From contig JAGDZO010000005.1 of assembly GCA_049115815.1 (NCBI GenBank), positions 568,605-632,604 of the forward strand: DNA of 64,000 nucleotides, in the 5' to 3' direction. Positions 16,672 to 27,400 of the stretch are shown one piece after another. Every line of letters starts with the position of its first letter. The first letter of the stretch is position 1. A program made the translations under genes and the position numbers. Below the pieces are notes generated by a model. The model saw only the letters and a list, made by a program, of their open reading frames with translations. It was not told the DNA's origin and did not search any database. The stretch is from Marinoscillum sp049115815. GTDB lineage: Bacteria; Bacteroidota; Bacteroidia; Cytophagales; Cyclobacteriaceae.

Positions 16672-18780
16672 TTAAGCGTCAGCTCCTTTTACTTCTTTGA
16701 TAACCGTTTCGGCAATATTATTTGGTACTTGATCGTAATGTGAGAATGTAAGACTAGCCGTGGCTCGTCCCGAACTCATAGTTCTCAAATCAGTCACATA
16801 ACCAAACAGTTCTGACAATGGAACATCCGCCTTAATAACAGCTGCAGTTCCTCGAGTATCCATTCCCTTCATCAAACCTCTTCTTCTGTTCAAGTCACCG
16901 GTAATAGATCCTGTGTACTCGTCTGGAGTTACAACCTCTACTCCCATAATTGGCTCTAACAAAACTGGCTTAGCCTTTTTAGCAGCCTCCTTGAATCCAA
17001 TTCTAGAAGCCAATTCAAACGAAAGTGCATCAGAATCAACATCATGGAATGAACCGTGGAAAAGTCTAACCTTCATGCTATCCACCGGATAACCTGCCAA
17101 CGGACCATTATTCATAGCTTGCTTGAAACCTTTCTCGATTGCCGGAATGAATTCCTTAGGAATCACACCACCAACGATATTGTTCACAAACTGTAAGCCA
17201 TCCTTCTGCTCTATATCTTCGTCAATTGGTCCTAATTCGAAAACAATATCGGCGAATTTACCACGACCACCAGACTGTTTCTTGTAAACTTCTTTGTGTT
17301 CTACAGTATTCAAGATAGCCTCTTTATAAGCTACCTGAGGAGCACCTTGGTTGATCTCAACCTTAAACTCTCTCTTCAATCTATCAATGATGATATCCAA
17401 GTGAAGTTCTCCCATTCCTTTAAGAATAGTTTGTCCAGTATCATGGTTGGTTTCAACTTGAAGCGTAGGATCTTCTTCAATCAATTTACCAATGCCGATA
17501 CCTAACTTATCTACATCAGCTTGTGTCTTAGGCTCAATTGCATATCCAATCACAGGATCAGGGAATACCATTGATTCTAGTACAATCTTATTTTTTTCAT
17601 CGCAAAGAGTATCTCCTGTTTTGATATCCTTGAATCCAACTACCGCAGCAATATCACCCGCATGAAGTTTATCAATCTGATTCTGCTTGTTCGCATGCAT
17701 CTGGAAGATTCGAGAAATCCTCTCTTTGCTTCCAGAGCGTGTATTGAACACATAAGAACCAGATTCAAGCATTCCTGAATAGGATCTCACAAAACAAAGT
17801 CTACCTACAAATGGATCAGTAGCAATCTTAAAGGCTAAAGCAGCAAATGGCTCATCCGCATTTGGCTTACGAGCAACTTTGTCTTCAGTATCTGGGTTAG
17901 TTCCTACAATACTATCTCTATCTAATGGAGATGGCAACAACTCCATTACATAATCGAGCATCGCCTGAACTCCCTTGTTCTTAAATGCTGAACCACAAGT
18001 CATTGGCACAAAAGCCAAGTCGATAGTAGCTGCTCTCAAAGCTGCCACTACTTCATCTCTTGAGATTGACTCTGGATCTTCAAAATATTTTTCAAGAAGC
18101 GTTTCGTCATATTCAGCTACTGCCTCAAGCAAGTGCTCTCTATAAAACTTAACATCTTCTTCCATTTCAGCAGGGATATCAACTTCCTTAAAAGTCATAC
18201 CCATGTCCTCCTCAGACCAAACCATGGCCTTGTACTCCACCAAATCAACAACACCTTGGAAAGTGTCCTCAGCACCTATTGGCAACTGCAATGGAACAGC
18301 CTTAGTGCCGAGCATTTCTTTCACTTGCTTACAAACTTTCAAAAAGTCTGCACCCGCACGGTCCATTTTATTAACGAATCCAATACGCGCTACTTTATAG
18401 TTGTCAGCTAGTCTCCAGTTAGTTTCAGATTGTGGCTCAACACCATCAACCGCACTAAACAAGAACACCAAACCATCCAATACTCTAAGGGAACGATTCA
18501 CCTCAACGGTAAAATCCACGTGACCTGGAGTATCAATAATATTGATGTGATAATCTTTTTCCTTGTACTTCCAGAATACGGTAGTAGCAGCAGAAGTAAT
18601 AGTGATACCTCTCTCTTGCTCTTGCTCCATCCAATCCATGGTAGCAGCACCATCATGTACTTCACCAATCTTATGGCTTACTCCGGTGTAATACAGAATT
18701 CTTTCTGTAGTGGTGGTCTTACCAGCATCAATATGCGCGGCAATCCCAATATTTCTAGTGTACTTTAAATCTCTAGCCAT
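16672..18780 (-). CDS. fusA: Elongation factor G
   Basis: GTPase that drives ribosomal translocation and, with RRF (frr, 34555), ribosome recycling. 702 residues. G-domain motifs are visible: AAHIDAGKTTT near residue 18, DTPGHVDFT, NKMDRAGADF. The C-terminal domains contain the EF-G signature region near GQTILKGMGELHLDI. It lies 16 bases after rpsG and 10 bases before rpsJ. Confidence 0.98.
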   Translation of the reverse strand: MARDLKYTRNIGIAAHIDAGKTTTTERILYYTGVSHKIGEVHDGAATMDWMEQEQERGITITSAATTVFWKYKEKDYHINIIDTPGHVDFTVEVNRSLRVLDGLVFLFSAVDGVEPQSETNWRLADNYKVARIGFVNKMDRAGADFLKVCKQVKEMLGTKAVPLQLPIGAEDTFQGVVDLVEYKAMVWSEEDMGMTFKEVDIPAEMEEDVKFYREHLLEAVAEYDETLLEKYFEDPESISRDEVVAALRAATIDLAFVPMTCGSAFKNKGVQAMLDYVMELLPSPLDRDSIVGTNPDTEDKVARKPNADEPFAALAFKIATDPFVGRLCFVRSYSGMLESGSYVFNTRSGSKERISRIFQMHANKQNQIDKLHAGDIAAVVGFKDIKTGDTLCDEKNKIVLESMVFPDPVIGYAIEPKTQADVDKLGIGIGKLIEEDPTLQVETNHDTGQTILKGMGELHLDIIIDRLKREFKVEINQGAPQVAYKEAILNTVEHKEVYKKQSGGRGKFADIVFELGPIDEDIEQKDGLQFVNNIVGGVIPKEFIPAIEKGFKQAMNNGPLAGYPVDSMKVRLFHGSFHDVDSDALSFELASRIGFKEAAKKAKPVLLEPIMGVEVVTPDEYTGSITGDLNRRRGLMKGMDTRGTAAVIKADVPLSELFGYVTDLRTMSSGRATASLTFSHYDQVPNNIAETVIKEVKGADA

Positions 18781-18796
18781 TACTGGATAATTTCAA

Positions 18797-19264
18797 TTAA
18801 AATCTGAAGTGAGAAAATGCTTTATTGGCTTCTGCCATACGATGAGTATCATCTTTTTTCTTGATAGAAGCACCCTCTCCTTTGGAAGCAGCGATAATCT
18901 CACCTGCAAGACGCTCCATCATTGTCTTCTCTCCTCTCAGTCGTGCATATTTGATCATCCATTTCATACCTAGAGCCATCTTTCTTTCAGGACGAACTTC
19001 TACTGGTACTTGGAAAGTAGCACCACCTACCCTTCTACTTTTCACCTCTACACCTGGACAAACATTGTTCAATGCTGTTTTCCAAGTTTCAACTCCATTT
19101 TCACTAGTTTTTGATTCTACTAACTTAATGGCATCATAGAAAATAGTGTACGCAGTACTCTTTTTTCCACTTAGCATCAGGTTATTAACAAACTTAGTAA
19201 CCAATGTATCCTGATAAATAGGATCAGGAAGAAGGTATCTCTTCTTAGGTTTAGCTTTTCTCAT
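18797..19264 (-). CDS. rpsG: 30S ribosomal protein S7
   Basis: Nucleates assembly of the 30S head and contacts E-site tRNA. 155 residues; MRKAKPKKRYLLPDPIY and the S7 signature KFVNNLMLSGKKSTAY are present. It lies 6 bases after rpsL. Confidence 0.98.
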   Translation of the reverse strand: MRKAKPKKRYLLPDPIYQDTLVTKFVNNLMLSGKKSTAYTIFYDAIKLVESKTSENGVETWKTALNNVCPGVEVKSRRVGGATFQVPVEVRPERKMALGMKWMIKYARLRGEKTMMERLAGEIIAASKGEGASIKKKDDTHRMAEANKAFSHFRF

Positions 19265-19270
19265 CAGGTT

Positions 19271-19651
19271 TTACTTTTTATCCTTAGGCCTTTTAGCTCC
19301 GTATTTCGATCTTCTTTGTAATCTTCCGCTCACACCCGCAGTATCTAGGGCACCACGAATAATATGATATCTCACACCCGGCAAATCTTTCACACGACCA
19401 CCACGGATCAACACGATAGAGTGCTCTTGTAGATTGTGACCTTCACCAGGGATATAGGCGTTAACTTCTTTACCATTAGTCAATCTAACCCTTGCTACTT
19501 TTCTCATAGCCGAGTTAGGTTTCTTAGGTGTAGTAGTATATACTCTCGTACATACGCCTCTTCGTTGTGGACATGAGTCCAAAGCCGGAGACTTTGACTT
19601 AGAAGTTAACTTCTTTCTGCCCTTTCTTACTAATTGTTGAATAGTTGGCAT
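19271..19651 (-). CDS. rpsL: 30S ribosomal protein S12
   Basis: Decoding-centre protein and classic streptomycin target. 126 residues. Lys43 in the TTTPKKPNS loop and the GGRVKDLPGVRYH loop carry the wild-type residues at the positions usually altered in streptomycin resistance. It is the first gene of the rpsL-rpsG-fusA-rpsJ unit, with a promoter-like element upstream. Confidence 0.98.
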   Translation of the reverse strand: MPTIQQLVRKGRKKLTSKSKSPALDSCPQRRGVCTRVYTTTPKKPNSAMRKVARVRLTNGKEVNAYIPGEGHNLQEHSIVLIRGGRVKDLPGVRYHIIRGALDTAGVSGRLQRRSKYGAKRPKDKK

Positions 19652-19688
19652 TCTGCTTTATTTCTTATTATCCAATTTTTTGGGAACG

Positions 19689-19720
19689 CAAAGATAGGAT
19701 TATTGATATTATATAAAAAT
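19689..19720 (-). promoter_or_regulatory. Probable promoter of rpsL-rpsG-fusA-rpsJ
   Basis: Minus-strand TATCTTTG (19689-19696) is a good TAnnTTTG match about 38 bases before rpsL. The -33 region 20 bases upstream reads ATTT rather than TTTG. The region between rpoC's partner gene and rpsL has no clear terminator, so read-through is also possible. Confidence 0.5.
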
Positions 19721-19745
19721 TCTAAATGGAATTATCGACGATATT

Positions 19746-20075
19746 TTAAGCCTCCCCCATAGTGCCTCCAAAGTTCATTGGAAATTTTGGAGCCTCTTCT
19801 ATGCTTTTTATGCTGCCATGGGTGTTTTCAAACTTCTTGATATTGTCCTCTAGAGCCTTCAGTAGTCGTTTTGCATGCTCAGGTGTAACCACAATTCTGG
19901 ATTTAACCTTAGCCTTTGGCACTCCTGGCATTAGACGAATAAAGTCAATAACAAACTCACTACTTGAGTGGGCGATCATCGCCAAATTGGCATAAACACC
20001 TTCAGCCGTTTCCTCAGACAATTCAATATTGATCTGATTAGACGGCTTTGGATCTTTGCTTTCTTTATCGCTCAT
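19746..20075 (-). CDS. DUF3467 domain protein
   Basis: 109-residue cytoplasmic protein of unknown function. The body (NQINIELSEETAEGVYANLAMIAHSSSEFVIDFIRLMPG, then VTPEHAKRLLKALEDNIKKFE) matches the DUF3467 family, which in Bacteroidota sits beside rpoC. It starts 2 bases after the rpoC stop, so it is cotranscribed with the RNA polymerase beta subunits. A role linked to transcription is plausible from context only. The last 15 residues are rich in Gly, Met and Pro. Confidence 0.9.
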   Translation of the reverse strand: MSDKESKDPKPSNQINIELSEETAEGVYANLAMIAHSSSEFVIDFIRLMPGVPKAKVKSRIVVTPEHAKRLLKALEDNIKKFENTHGSIKSIEEAPKFPMNFGGTMGEA

Positions 20076-20077
20076 GA

Positions 20078-23000
20078 TTAAGATTCAATTTCTTTAGCGT
20101 TGGCAAATTCTTCTTTTGCCGCTACAAGATTCTCGTAATCTTCATTCGATGTGACAATATGATTTTGGAAGTTTCTATTTCCCGTACCAGCCGGAATTAG
20201 ATGCCCTACAATCACATTCTCTTTCAAACCTCCTAAGTAATCAGCCTTACCTCTAATAGAAGCCTCACTCAACACCTTAGTGGTTTCCTGGAAGGATGCC
20301 GCAGAGATGAAACTTTCAGTTCCCAATGAAGCTTGCGTGATTCCTTGCAAGATTGGTTTAGAAACTGCCGCCTCAGCATTTCTCACTTGTACGAGTTTCA
20401 GGTCTCTTCTCTTAAGATTAGAGTTTTCGTCTCTTAGCTCACGACTAGTGATGATCATACCAGGCTTTAAGTTTTCAGAATCACCAGACTCCATCACCAC
20501 CTTCTGGTCAAGAATACTATCATTCTCTTCCATGAATGCAAATCTATCCACCGTTTGATTGGTCAAGAAACTCGTGTCTCCCGCATCAATGATAATGACC
20601 TTCTGCATCATCTGTCTCACAATCACTTCAATGTGCTTATCGTTGATCTTTACACCTTGAAGTCTGTATACTTCTTGAATCTCATTCACAAGGTATTCTT
20701 GAACCGCTGTAGGCCCACTTATAGACAAGATATCGGCAGGAGTGATAGCGCCATCAGAAAGTGCGTCTCCAGCTCTTATAAAGTCATTGTCTTGCACCAA
20801 GATATGTTTAGCCAATGGCACTAAGTATCTCTTCTTTACTCCATCTTTTGATTCGATGAATATCTCTCTGTTTCCTCTCTTAATTCCTCCATAAGTCACA
20901 ACACCATCGATCTCACTTACAACAGCAGGGTTAGATGGGTTACGAGCCTCGAAGAGTTCCGTCACACGTGGAAGACCTCCAGTAATATCTCTTGACTTAC
21001 CAGAACTTCTTGGAATCTTGGCTAATACCTGACCAGCCTTAATATCATCTCCCTCATCCACTGCCAAGTGAGCGCCTACCGGAATGTTATATCCCTTAGA
21101 GTTATCCTTATTAGCAATCACCACAGCCGGATTCTTAGTCTTATCTTTCGTGTCAATGATAACCTTCTCTCTGTGACCTGTTTGCTCATCAGATTCTTCT
21201 TTGAAAGTCACACCTTCGATGATTGCATCAAATTCTGCCTTACCATCAAACTCTGCCATGATCACAGCATTGTATGGATCCCAGCTGCAGATCTCATCAT
21301 CCTTAGCGATTTTAGCACCATCTTTTACTTTAAGAATGGCACCATAAGGCACGTGATTGGAGATTAGGATTCTCTCTTTCTTAGCATCAAGAATTCTTAC
21401 CTCACCGGAACGTCCCATCACTTTCATGACTTTGTTTCCATCTTCATCTGTTGCATTTACAGTTCTTAGTTCGTCAAATTCAAGAACTCCATCAAATTTT
21501 GCCTTCAGATTGGCCTCAACTGCAATGTTAGATGCGGTACCCCCAACGTGGAAAGTTCTCAAAGTAAGCTGTGTACCAGGCTCTCCAATAGATTGCGCTG
21601 CAATAACCCCAACAGACTCACCCATATTAGACATTCTACCGCTGGCAAGATTTCGACCATAACACTTAGCGCATACTCCCATCTTAGTTTCACATGTCAA
21701 TACAGACCTGATTTCAACTTCCTCAATGCTAGTTTCTTCTATACGCTCAGCTACTTCTTCAGTAATCTCCTTACCTGACTCGATGATCAACTCATCAGTC
21801 AATGGATCATATATATTATGTACTGAAACTCTTCCCAAAATTCTCTCAGAAAGTGCTTCAACGATATCCTCATTGTCTTTCAATGCAAGAACAGACAGGC
21901 CTCTCAAAGTTCCGCAATCCTCTTCATTGACTACCATGTCCTGAGCTACGTCTACCAGCCTTCTCGTCAAGTAACCCGCATCGGCAGTCTTTAGTGCTGT
22001 ATCGGCAAGTCCTTTTCTCGCACCGTGCGTAGAGATGAAGTACTCTATTACATCAAGTCCTTCTTTGAAGTTTGATAGAATAGGGTTTTCAATAATTTCA
22101 CCAACTGAACCTTGAAGATTTTTTTGCGGTTTAGCCATCAGTCCTCTCATTCCACCCAGTTGACGAATTTGCTCTCTCGATCCCCTTGCACCTGAGTGCA
22201 TCATCATGTAGATAGAATTGAATCCTTGATCATCCTCTTCCAACTGAGTCATCAATGTATTGGTCAACAACGTGTTCGTTCTTGTCCAGATATCGATCAC
22301 CTGGTTGTAACGCTCATTGTCAGTGATAAGACCCATCAAATAGTTATTCCAAACCGCTTCTACTTCTTCTTTTGCAGTAGCCACAAGTCCTTCTTTCTCA
22401 GCTGGAATCTGAATATTATCCAGTCCCATGGAAAGTCCACCTTTGTAGGCTGTTTGGAAACCAAGTTCTTTAATATCATCCAAGAAATGTGCTGTTTTAG
22501 CCATTCCCGTGATCTTAAATACATTTGAGATAATCTTTTGAAGTTTCTTCTTAGTCAACAATTCGTCAACAAACCCAACTTCCTCCGGTACGTGAATATT
22601 GAATAATACTCGACCAGCTACAGTCTCGACGATTTTGGTTTCCAATTCACCTTTCTCGTTTCTAACCTTAGTTCTTACTTTAATGTAAGCATGCTGCGAA
22701 ACTTGTTCTTCATTGATAGCAATGATTACTTCTTCAGCACTGTAGAAAGTCAGCCCTTCACCTTTTACAGGTTTTTCAGGCGTGCTCTTCCTTCCCTTAG
22801 TCATATAATAAAGCCCCAATACCATATCCTGAGATGGAACAGCAATAGGTGCTCCGTTAGCTGGATTAAGGATATTATGAGAAGAAAGCATCAATAAAGA
22901 AGCTTCTAATATAGCCTCATGCCCAAGTGGTACGTGAACAGCCATCTGGTCACCATCAAAATCGGCATTGAATGCTGTACAAACTAAAGGGTGCAACTGG

Positions 23001-24382
23001 ATAGCTTTACCTTCTATCAATTTAGGCTGGAAAGCCTGAATACCTAATCTGTGTAGCGTAGGAGCTCTGTTCAAAAGAACTGGATGTCCTTTCAAAACAT
23101 TCTCTAGTATATCCCAAACTACTGGATCTTTACGATCAACTATTTTCTTAGCAGACTTAACAGTCTTTACAATTCCTCTTTCGATCAGCTTGCGAATCAC
23201 AAATGGCTTAAAGAGTTCAGCCGCCATGTTTTTAGGCAACCCACACTCATGCATCTTCAATTCAGGACCAACAACAATTACCGATCGTCCAGAATAATCA
23301 ACACGCTTACCTAATAAGTTTTGACGGAAACGACCTTGCTTACCTTTAAGCATATCGCTTAAAGACTTAAGTGCTCGGTTCCCATCTGATCTTACAGCGT
23401 TTACTTTTCTCGAATTATCAAAAAGTGAATCCACAGCTTCCTGAAGCATTCTTTTCTCATTTCTGAGAATCACTTCCGGAGCTTTGATGTCAATCAATCG
23501 CTTCAAACGATTGTTTCTAATAATAACTCTTCTGTATAGATCATTCAAATCTGAAGTGGCAAATCGACCACCGTCCAAAGGAACCAAAGGACGCAATTCT
23601 GGTGGAATAACCGGCACCATTTTGATGATCATCCATTCTGGACGATTTTCAATCCTGGTACGAGCATCTCTAAATGCTTCCACAACTCTAAGACGCTTCA
23701 AAGCCTCAGCTTTACGTTGCTGTGAAGTATCAGTGGCTGCTTGATGACGTAATTGATATGACAACTCATCAAGTTTGATTCTAGAAAGAAGCATCTCAAG
23801 AGCCTCAGCTCCCATCTTAGCGATGAATTTTTGCGGATCTTCATCATCTAGCATTTGATTTTCTCTTGGAAGCTTGTCCAAAATATCCAAATACTCTTCC
23901 TCGGTGAGGAAGTCCATTTCATTGATTCCGTCTTCTTCTTTGATACCTGATTGGATTACTACATAACGCTCGTAGTAAATAATCTGGTCCAATTTCTTAG
24001 TTGGAAGACCCAACAAATAACCAATTTTATTAGGCAGAGAACGGAAATACCAAATATGTGCTACAGGAACCACCAATTCGATGTGCCCCATACGCTCACG
24101 ACGCACTTTCTTCTCGGTCACTTCAACACCACATCTATCACATATAATTCCTTTATATCTGATACGCTTGTATTTACCACAATGACATTCCCAATCTTTC
24201 ACAGGGCCAAAAATTCGCTCACAGAACAATCCGCCCATCTCAGGCTTATAAGTTCTGTAATTGATAGTTTCCGGCTGAGTTACTTCTCCGTGCGAACTCT
24301 CAAGAATAGACTCTGGTGAGGCTAAGCTGATCGTTACTTTAGAAAAATCGTTAGTCAGTTTCTTATTTTTTCTGAATGCCAT
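20078..24382 (-). CDS. rpoC: RNA polymerase beta' subunit
   Basis: Catalytic subunit holding the active-site magnesium of RNA polymerase. 1434 residues. Visible motifs are the N-terminal zinc ribbon (ECHCGKYK...CDRCGVEV, about residues 68-86), the active-site loop FNADFDGDQMAVHVPL, the bridge-helix/trigger-loop area (GTQLTLRTFHVGGTAS) and the second zinc site (CETKMGVCAKCYG). It is separated from rpoB by 58 bases that hold a strong hairpin. Confidence 0.98.
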   Translation of the reverse strand: MAFRKNKKLTNDFSKVTISLASPESILESSHGEVTQPETINYRTYKPEMGGLFCERIFGPVKDWECHCGKYKRIRYKGIICDRCGVEVTEKKVRRERMGHIELVVPVAHIWYFRSLPNKIGYLLGLPTKKLDQIIYYERYVVIQSGIKEEDGINEMDFLTEEEYLDILDKLPRENQMLDDEDPQKFIAKMGAEALEMLLSRIKLDELSYQLRHQAATDTSQQRKAEALKRLRVVEAFRDARTRIENRPEWMIIKMVPVIPPELRPLVPLDGGRFATSDLNDLYRRVIIRNNRLKRLIDIKAPEVILRNEKRMLQEAVDSLFDNSRKVNAVRSDGNRALKSLSDMLKGKQGRFRQNLLGKRVDYSGRSVIVVGPELKMHECGLPKNMAAELFKPFVIRKLIERGIVKTVKSAKKIVDRKDPVVWDILENVLKGHPVLLNRAPTLHRLGIQAFQPKLIEGKAIQLHPLVCTAFNADFDGDQMAVHVPLGHEAILEASLLMLSSHNILNPANGAPIAVPSQDMVLGLYYMTKGRKSTPEKPVKGEGLTFYSAEEVIIAINEEQVSQHAYIKVRTKVRNEKGELETKIVETVAGRVLFNIHVPEEVGFVDELLTKKKLQKIISNVFKITGMAKTAHFLDDIKELGFQTAYKGGLSMGLDNIQIPAEKEGLVATAKEEVEAVWNNYLMGLITDNERYNQVIDIWTRTNTLLTNTLMTQLEEDDQGFNSIYMMMHSGARGSREQIRQLGGMRGLMAKPQKNLQGSVGEIIENPILSNFKEGLDVIEYFISTHGARKGLADTALKTADAGYLTRRLVDVAQDMVVNEEDCGTLRGLSVLALKDNEDIVEALSERILGRVSVHNIYDPLTDELIIESGKEITEEVAERIEETSIEEVEIRSVLTCETKMGVCAKCYGRNLASGRMSNMGESVGVIAAQSIGEPGTQLTLRTFHVGGTASNIAVEANLKAKFDGVLEFDELRTVNATDEDGNKVMKVMGRSGEVRILDAKKERILISNHVPYGAILKVKDGAKIAKDDEICSWDPYNAVIMAEFDGKAEFDAIIEGVTFKEESDEQTGHREKVIIDTKDKTKNPAVVIANKDNSKGYNIPVGAHLAVDEGDDIKAGQVLAKIPRSSGKSRDITGGLPRVTELFEARNPSNPAVVSEIDGVVTYGGIKRGNREIFIESKDGVKKRYLVPLAKHILVQDNDFIRAGDALSDGAITPADILSISGPTAVQEYLVNEIQEVYRLQGVKINDKHIEVIVRQMMQKVIIIDAGDTSFLTNQTVDRFAFMEENDSILDQKVVMESGDSENLKPGMIITSRELRDENSNLKRRDLKLVQVRNAEAAVSKPILQGITQASLGTESFISAASFQETTKVLSEASIRGKADYLGGLKENVIVGHLIPAGTGNRNFQNHIVTSNEDYENLVAAKEEFANAKEIES

Positions 24383-24402
24383 AATTAAATGATCTATGTT
24401 TT

Positions 24403-24426
24403 AGCCTGGAGAATTAACTCCAGGCT
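24403..24426 (-). other. Intercistronic hairpin between rpoB and rpoC
   Basis: AGCCTGGAG (24403-24411) pairs perfectly with CTCCAGGCT (24418-24426) around a 6-base loop. No U-run follows on the minus strand. It may be an RNA processing or stability element, or a weak attenuator, between the two polymerase genes. Confidence 0.6.
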
Positions 24427-24440
24427 TATATTCAATATTA

Positions 24441-27400
24441 TTAGTCTAATGTGATTTCAAGTGCAAGTCCACGAAGCTCGTGTACCAATACATTGAAAGA
24501 TTCAGGGATATTCGGCTTTTGCATATTCTCGCCTTTCACTATCGCCTCATACGCTTTAGCTCTACCAATAACGTCATCCGATTTGATAGTAAGAATCTCT
24601 TGAAGAACGTGCGCCGCACCGAATGCCTCAAGTGCCCAAACCTCCATCTCACCGAATCTCTGACCACCAAATTGTGCTTTACCACCAAGAGGTTGCTGAG
24701 TAATCAAAGAGTATGGTCCAATACTTCTAGCGTGCATCTTGTCATCTACCAAGTGACCTAGTTTCAGCATATAAGCGATACCTACCGTTACCGGCTGATC
24801 AAATCTCACACCACTCAGTCCATCATACAAGTATGAACGACCAAATGATGGCAAACCTGCTTCACTCAATTCTGCCTGAACTTCATCCTCTGTCGCTCCA
24901 TCAAAAATTGGAGTAGCATACTTTCTTCCTAGCTTCAAACCAGCCCAACCTAGAACAGTTTCATAGATCTGACCGATGTTCATACGAGATGGTACACCTA
25001 GTGGGTTAAGAACGATATCAACTGGAGTTCCATCTTCCATGAAAGGCATATCTTCATCACGAACAATTCTCGCGACAACACCCTTGTTACCATGACGTCC
25101 AGCCATCTTATCACCAACTTTCAGTTTACGCTTCTTAGCCACATAAACTTTCGCTAGTTGAACGATTCCAGCAGGAAGTTCATCTCCTACCTCCAAAGTG
25201 AATCTCTGTCTCTTGAAAATACCCGCAACATCATTTCTAGCATTGATATAATTCTTCACCAATTTGAAGATCAAATCATTGGTATGCTGATCCGTGGCCC
25301 AGTTTTCAATAATCAAATCAGAGATTAGATTAGCTTCTTCAGGCACATTATAGTTGCTCTCATCACGATATACATTTCGTGCTGGGAACAAATTAGCCTC
25401 AATATTCTTCTTGTTGTACTTAGTACCTTTAGACATTACCTCGTCACCAAACTTGTGCTTGATGCCCTGGCAAGTTTTACCTTCTAGCAACTTGGCCAGC
25501 TTGTCAATCATTTTGCTTCTAAGCTCTGTAAGCTCTCCACTATAACGATTTTTCAAAAGCTCAACTTCTTTCTTTTGTCTAGCTCTAAGATCTTTATCTT
25601 TCTTAGGTCTTGAGAACAATTTCGTGTCGATGACAACACCTCTTAATGATGGTGAAGCTTTCAATGAAGCGTCTTTTACATCACCAGCTTTGTCACCAAA
25701 AATAGCTCTTAAGAGTTTTTCTTCTGGAGTAGGATCGGTCTCACCTTTTGGAGTGATTTTACCAATAAGGATATCACCTTCTTTGATTTCAGCTCCGATT
25801 CTGATGATACCATTCTCGTCAAGGTTTTTAACTGCCTCTTCACTAACATTTGGTATCTCAGAAGTTAATTCTTCCTCTCCACGCTTAGTATCTCTTACTT
25901 CCAAATCATACTCATCGATATGAATAGAAGTGAATATATCCTCCCTAACAACTTTTTCTGAGATTACAATCGCATCCTCAAAGTTGTATCCTTGCCATGG
26001 CATGTATGCCACCATTAGGTTTCTACCCAATGCCAGCTCACCATTTTCAGTTGCGAAACCTTCACATAGAGGCTGTCCTTTTTTCACCTTGTCACCCTTA
26101 GTAACAATCGGCTTCAAGTTGATACAAGTATCCTGGTTTGTTCTTCTGAATTTGGTCAATTCATAAGTAACACTAGGATCATTGAATTGAATCAATAAAT
26201 CCTCCTCAGTTTTTTGATATTTAACAGTGATCTTATTGGCATCTACATAGTCAATAACACCGTCACCCTCAGCTATAATTAAAGCACGGGAATCAATGGC
26301 AATTCGCTTCTCAAGTCCAGTACCCACGATTGGCGCTTGTGGTTTCAACAATGGAACAGCTTGTCGCTGCATGTTTGATCCCATCAAGGCTCTGTTCGCA
26401 TCATCATGCTCCAAGAATGGAATCATAGATGCCGCTACAGAAACAATTTGATTCGGAGCAACGTCCATATATCTCAATTCCTTTGGCTCTACTACTGGGA
26501 AGTCCCCCTCGAACCTTGCCTTAACTCTATCATTCAAGAATGCTCCTTTTTCATCCAAAGGTGCATTTGCCTGAGCAATGTTGAAAGTATCTTCCTCTTC
26601 AGCAGTCAGATAATTGACATTACTGGTCATGTTTACCTTCCCATCGACTACATCTCTATAAGGTGTTTCGATGAATCCCATCTGGTTCACTTTGGCATGA
26701 ACGCAAAGAGAAGAAATCAAACCAATGTTTGGACCTTCAGGAGTTTCAATCGTACAAAGTCTACCATAGTGAGTGTAATGAACATCACGAACCTCAAAAC
26801 CAGCCCTTTCACGTGAAAGACCCCCTGGTCCTAAAGCAGACATTCTACGCTTGTGAGTAATCTCAGCTAGTGGATTCGTCTGATCCATAAACTGAGAAAG
26901 CTGATTGGTACCGAAGAAAGAATTGATAACTGAAGACAAAGTCCTAGCGTTGATAAGATCAACTGGCTTAAAGTCTTCATTATCTCTAACATTCATTCTC
27001 TCACGAATGGTTCTTGCCATTCTAGCTAGTCCAACTCCGAACTGAGCATATAATTGCTCACCTACAGTTCTAACTCTTCTATTACTTAAGTGATCAATAT
27101 CATCAACAACAGCCTTGCTGTTAATCAAACCAATCAAATATTTTACGATTAGGATAATATCCTCGGTAGTAAGCGTTCGCTTGTCATACCCAACATCAAT
27201 TCCTAATTTCTTATTAATTCTATATCTACCTACTTCACCAAGATCATATCTCTTATCACTAAAGAATAAGTTCTGAATGATATCTCTCGCAGTTTGCTCA
27301 TCAGGAGCGTCAGTATTTCTCAATTGACGGTAAATCTGCTCAACAGCTTCTTTTTCCGAGTTTGAGTTATCCTTCTGAAGCGTATTATAAATGATAGAGT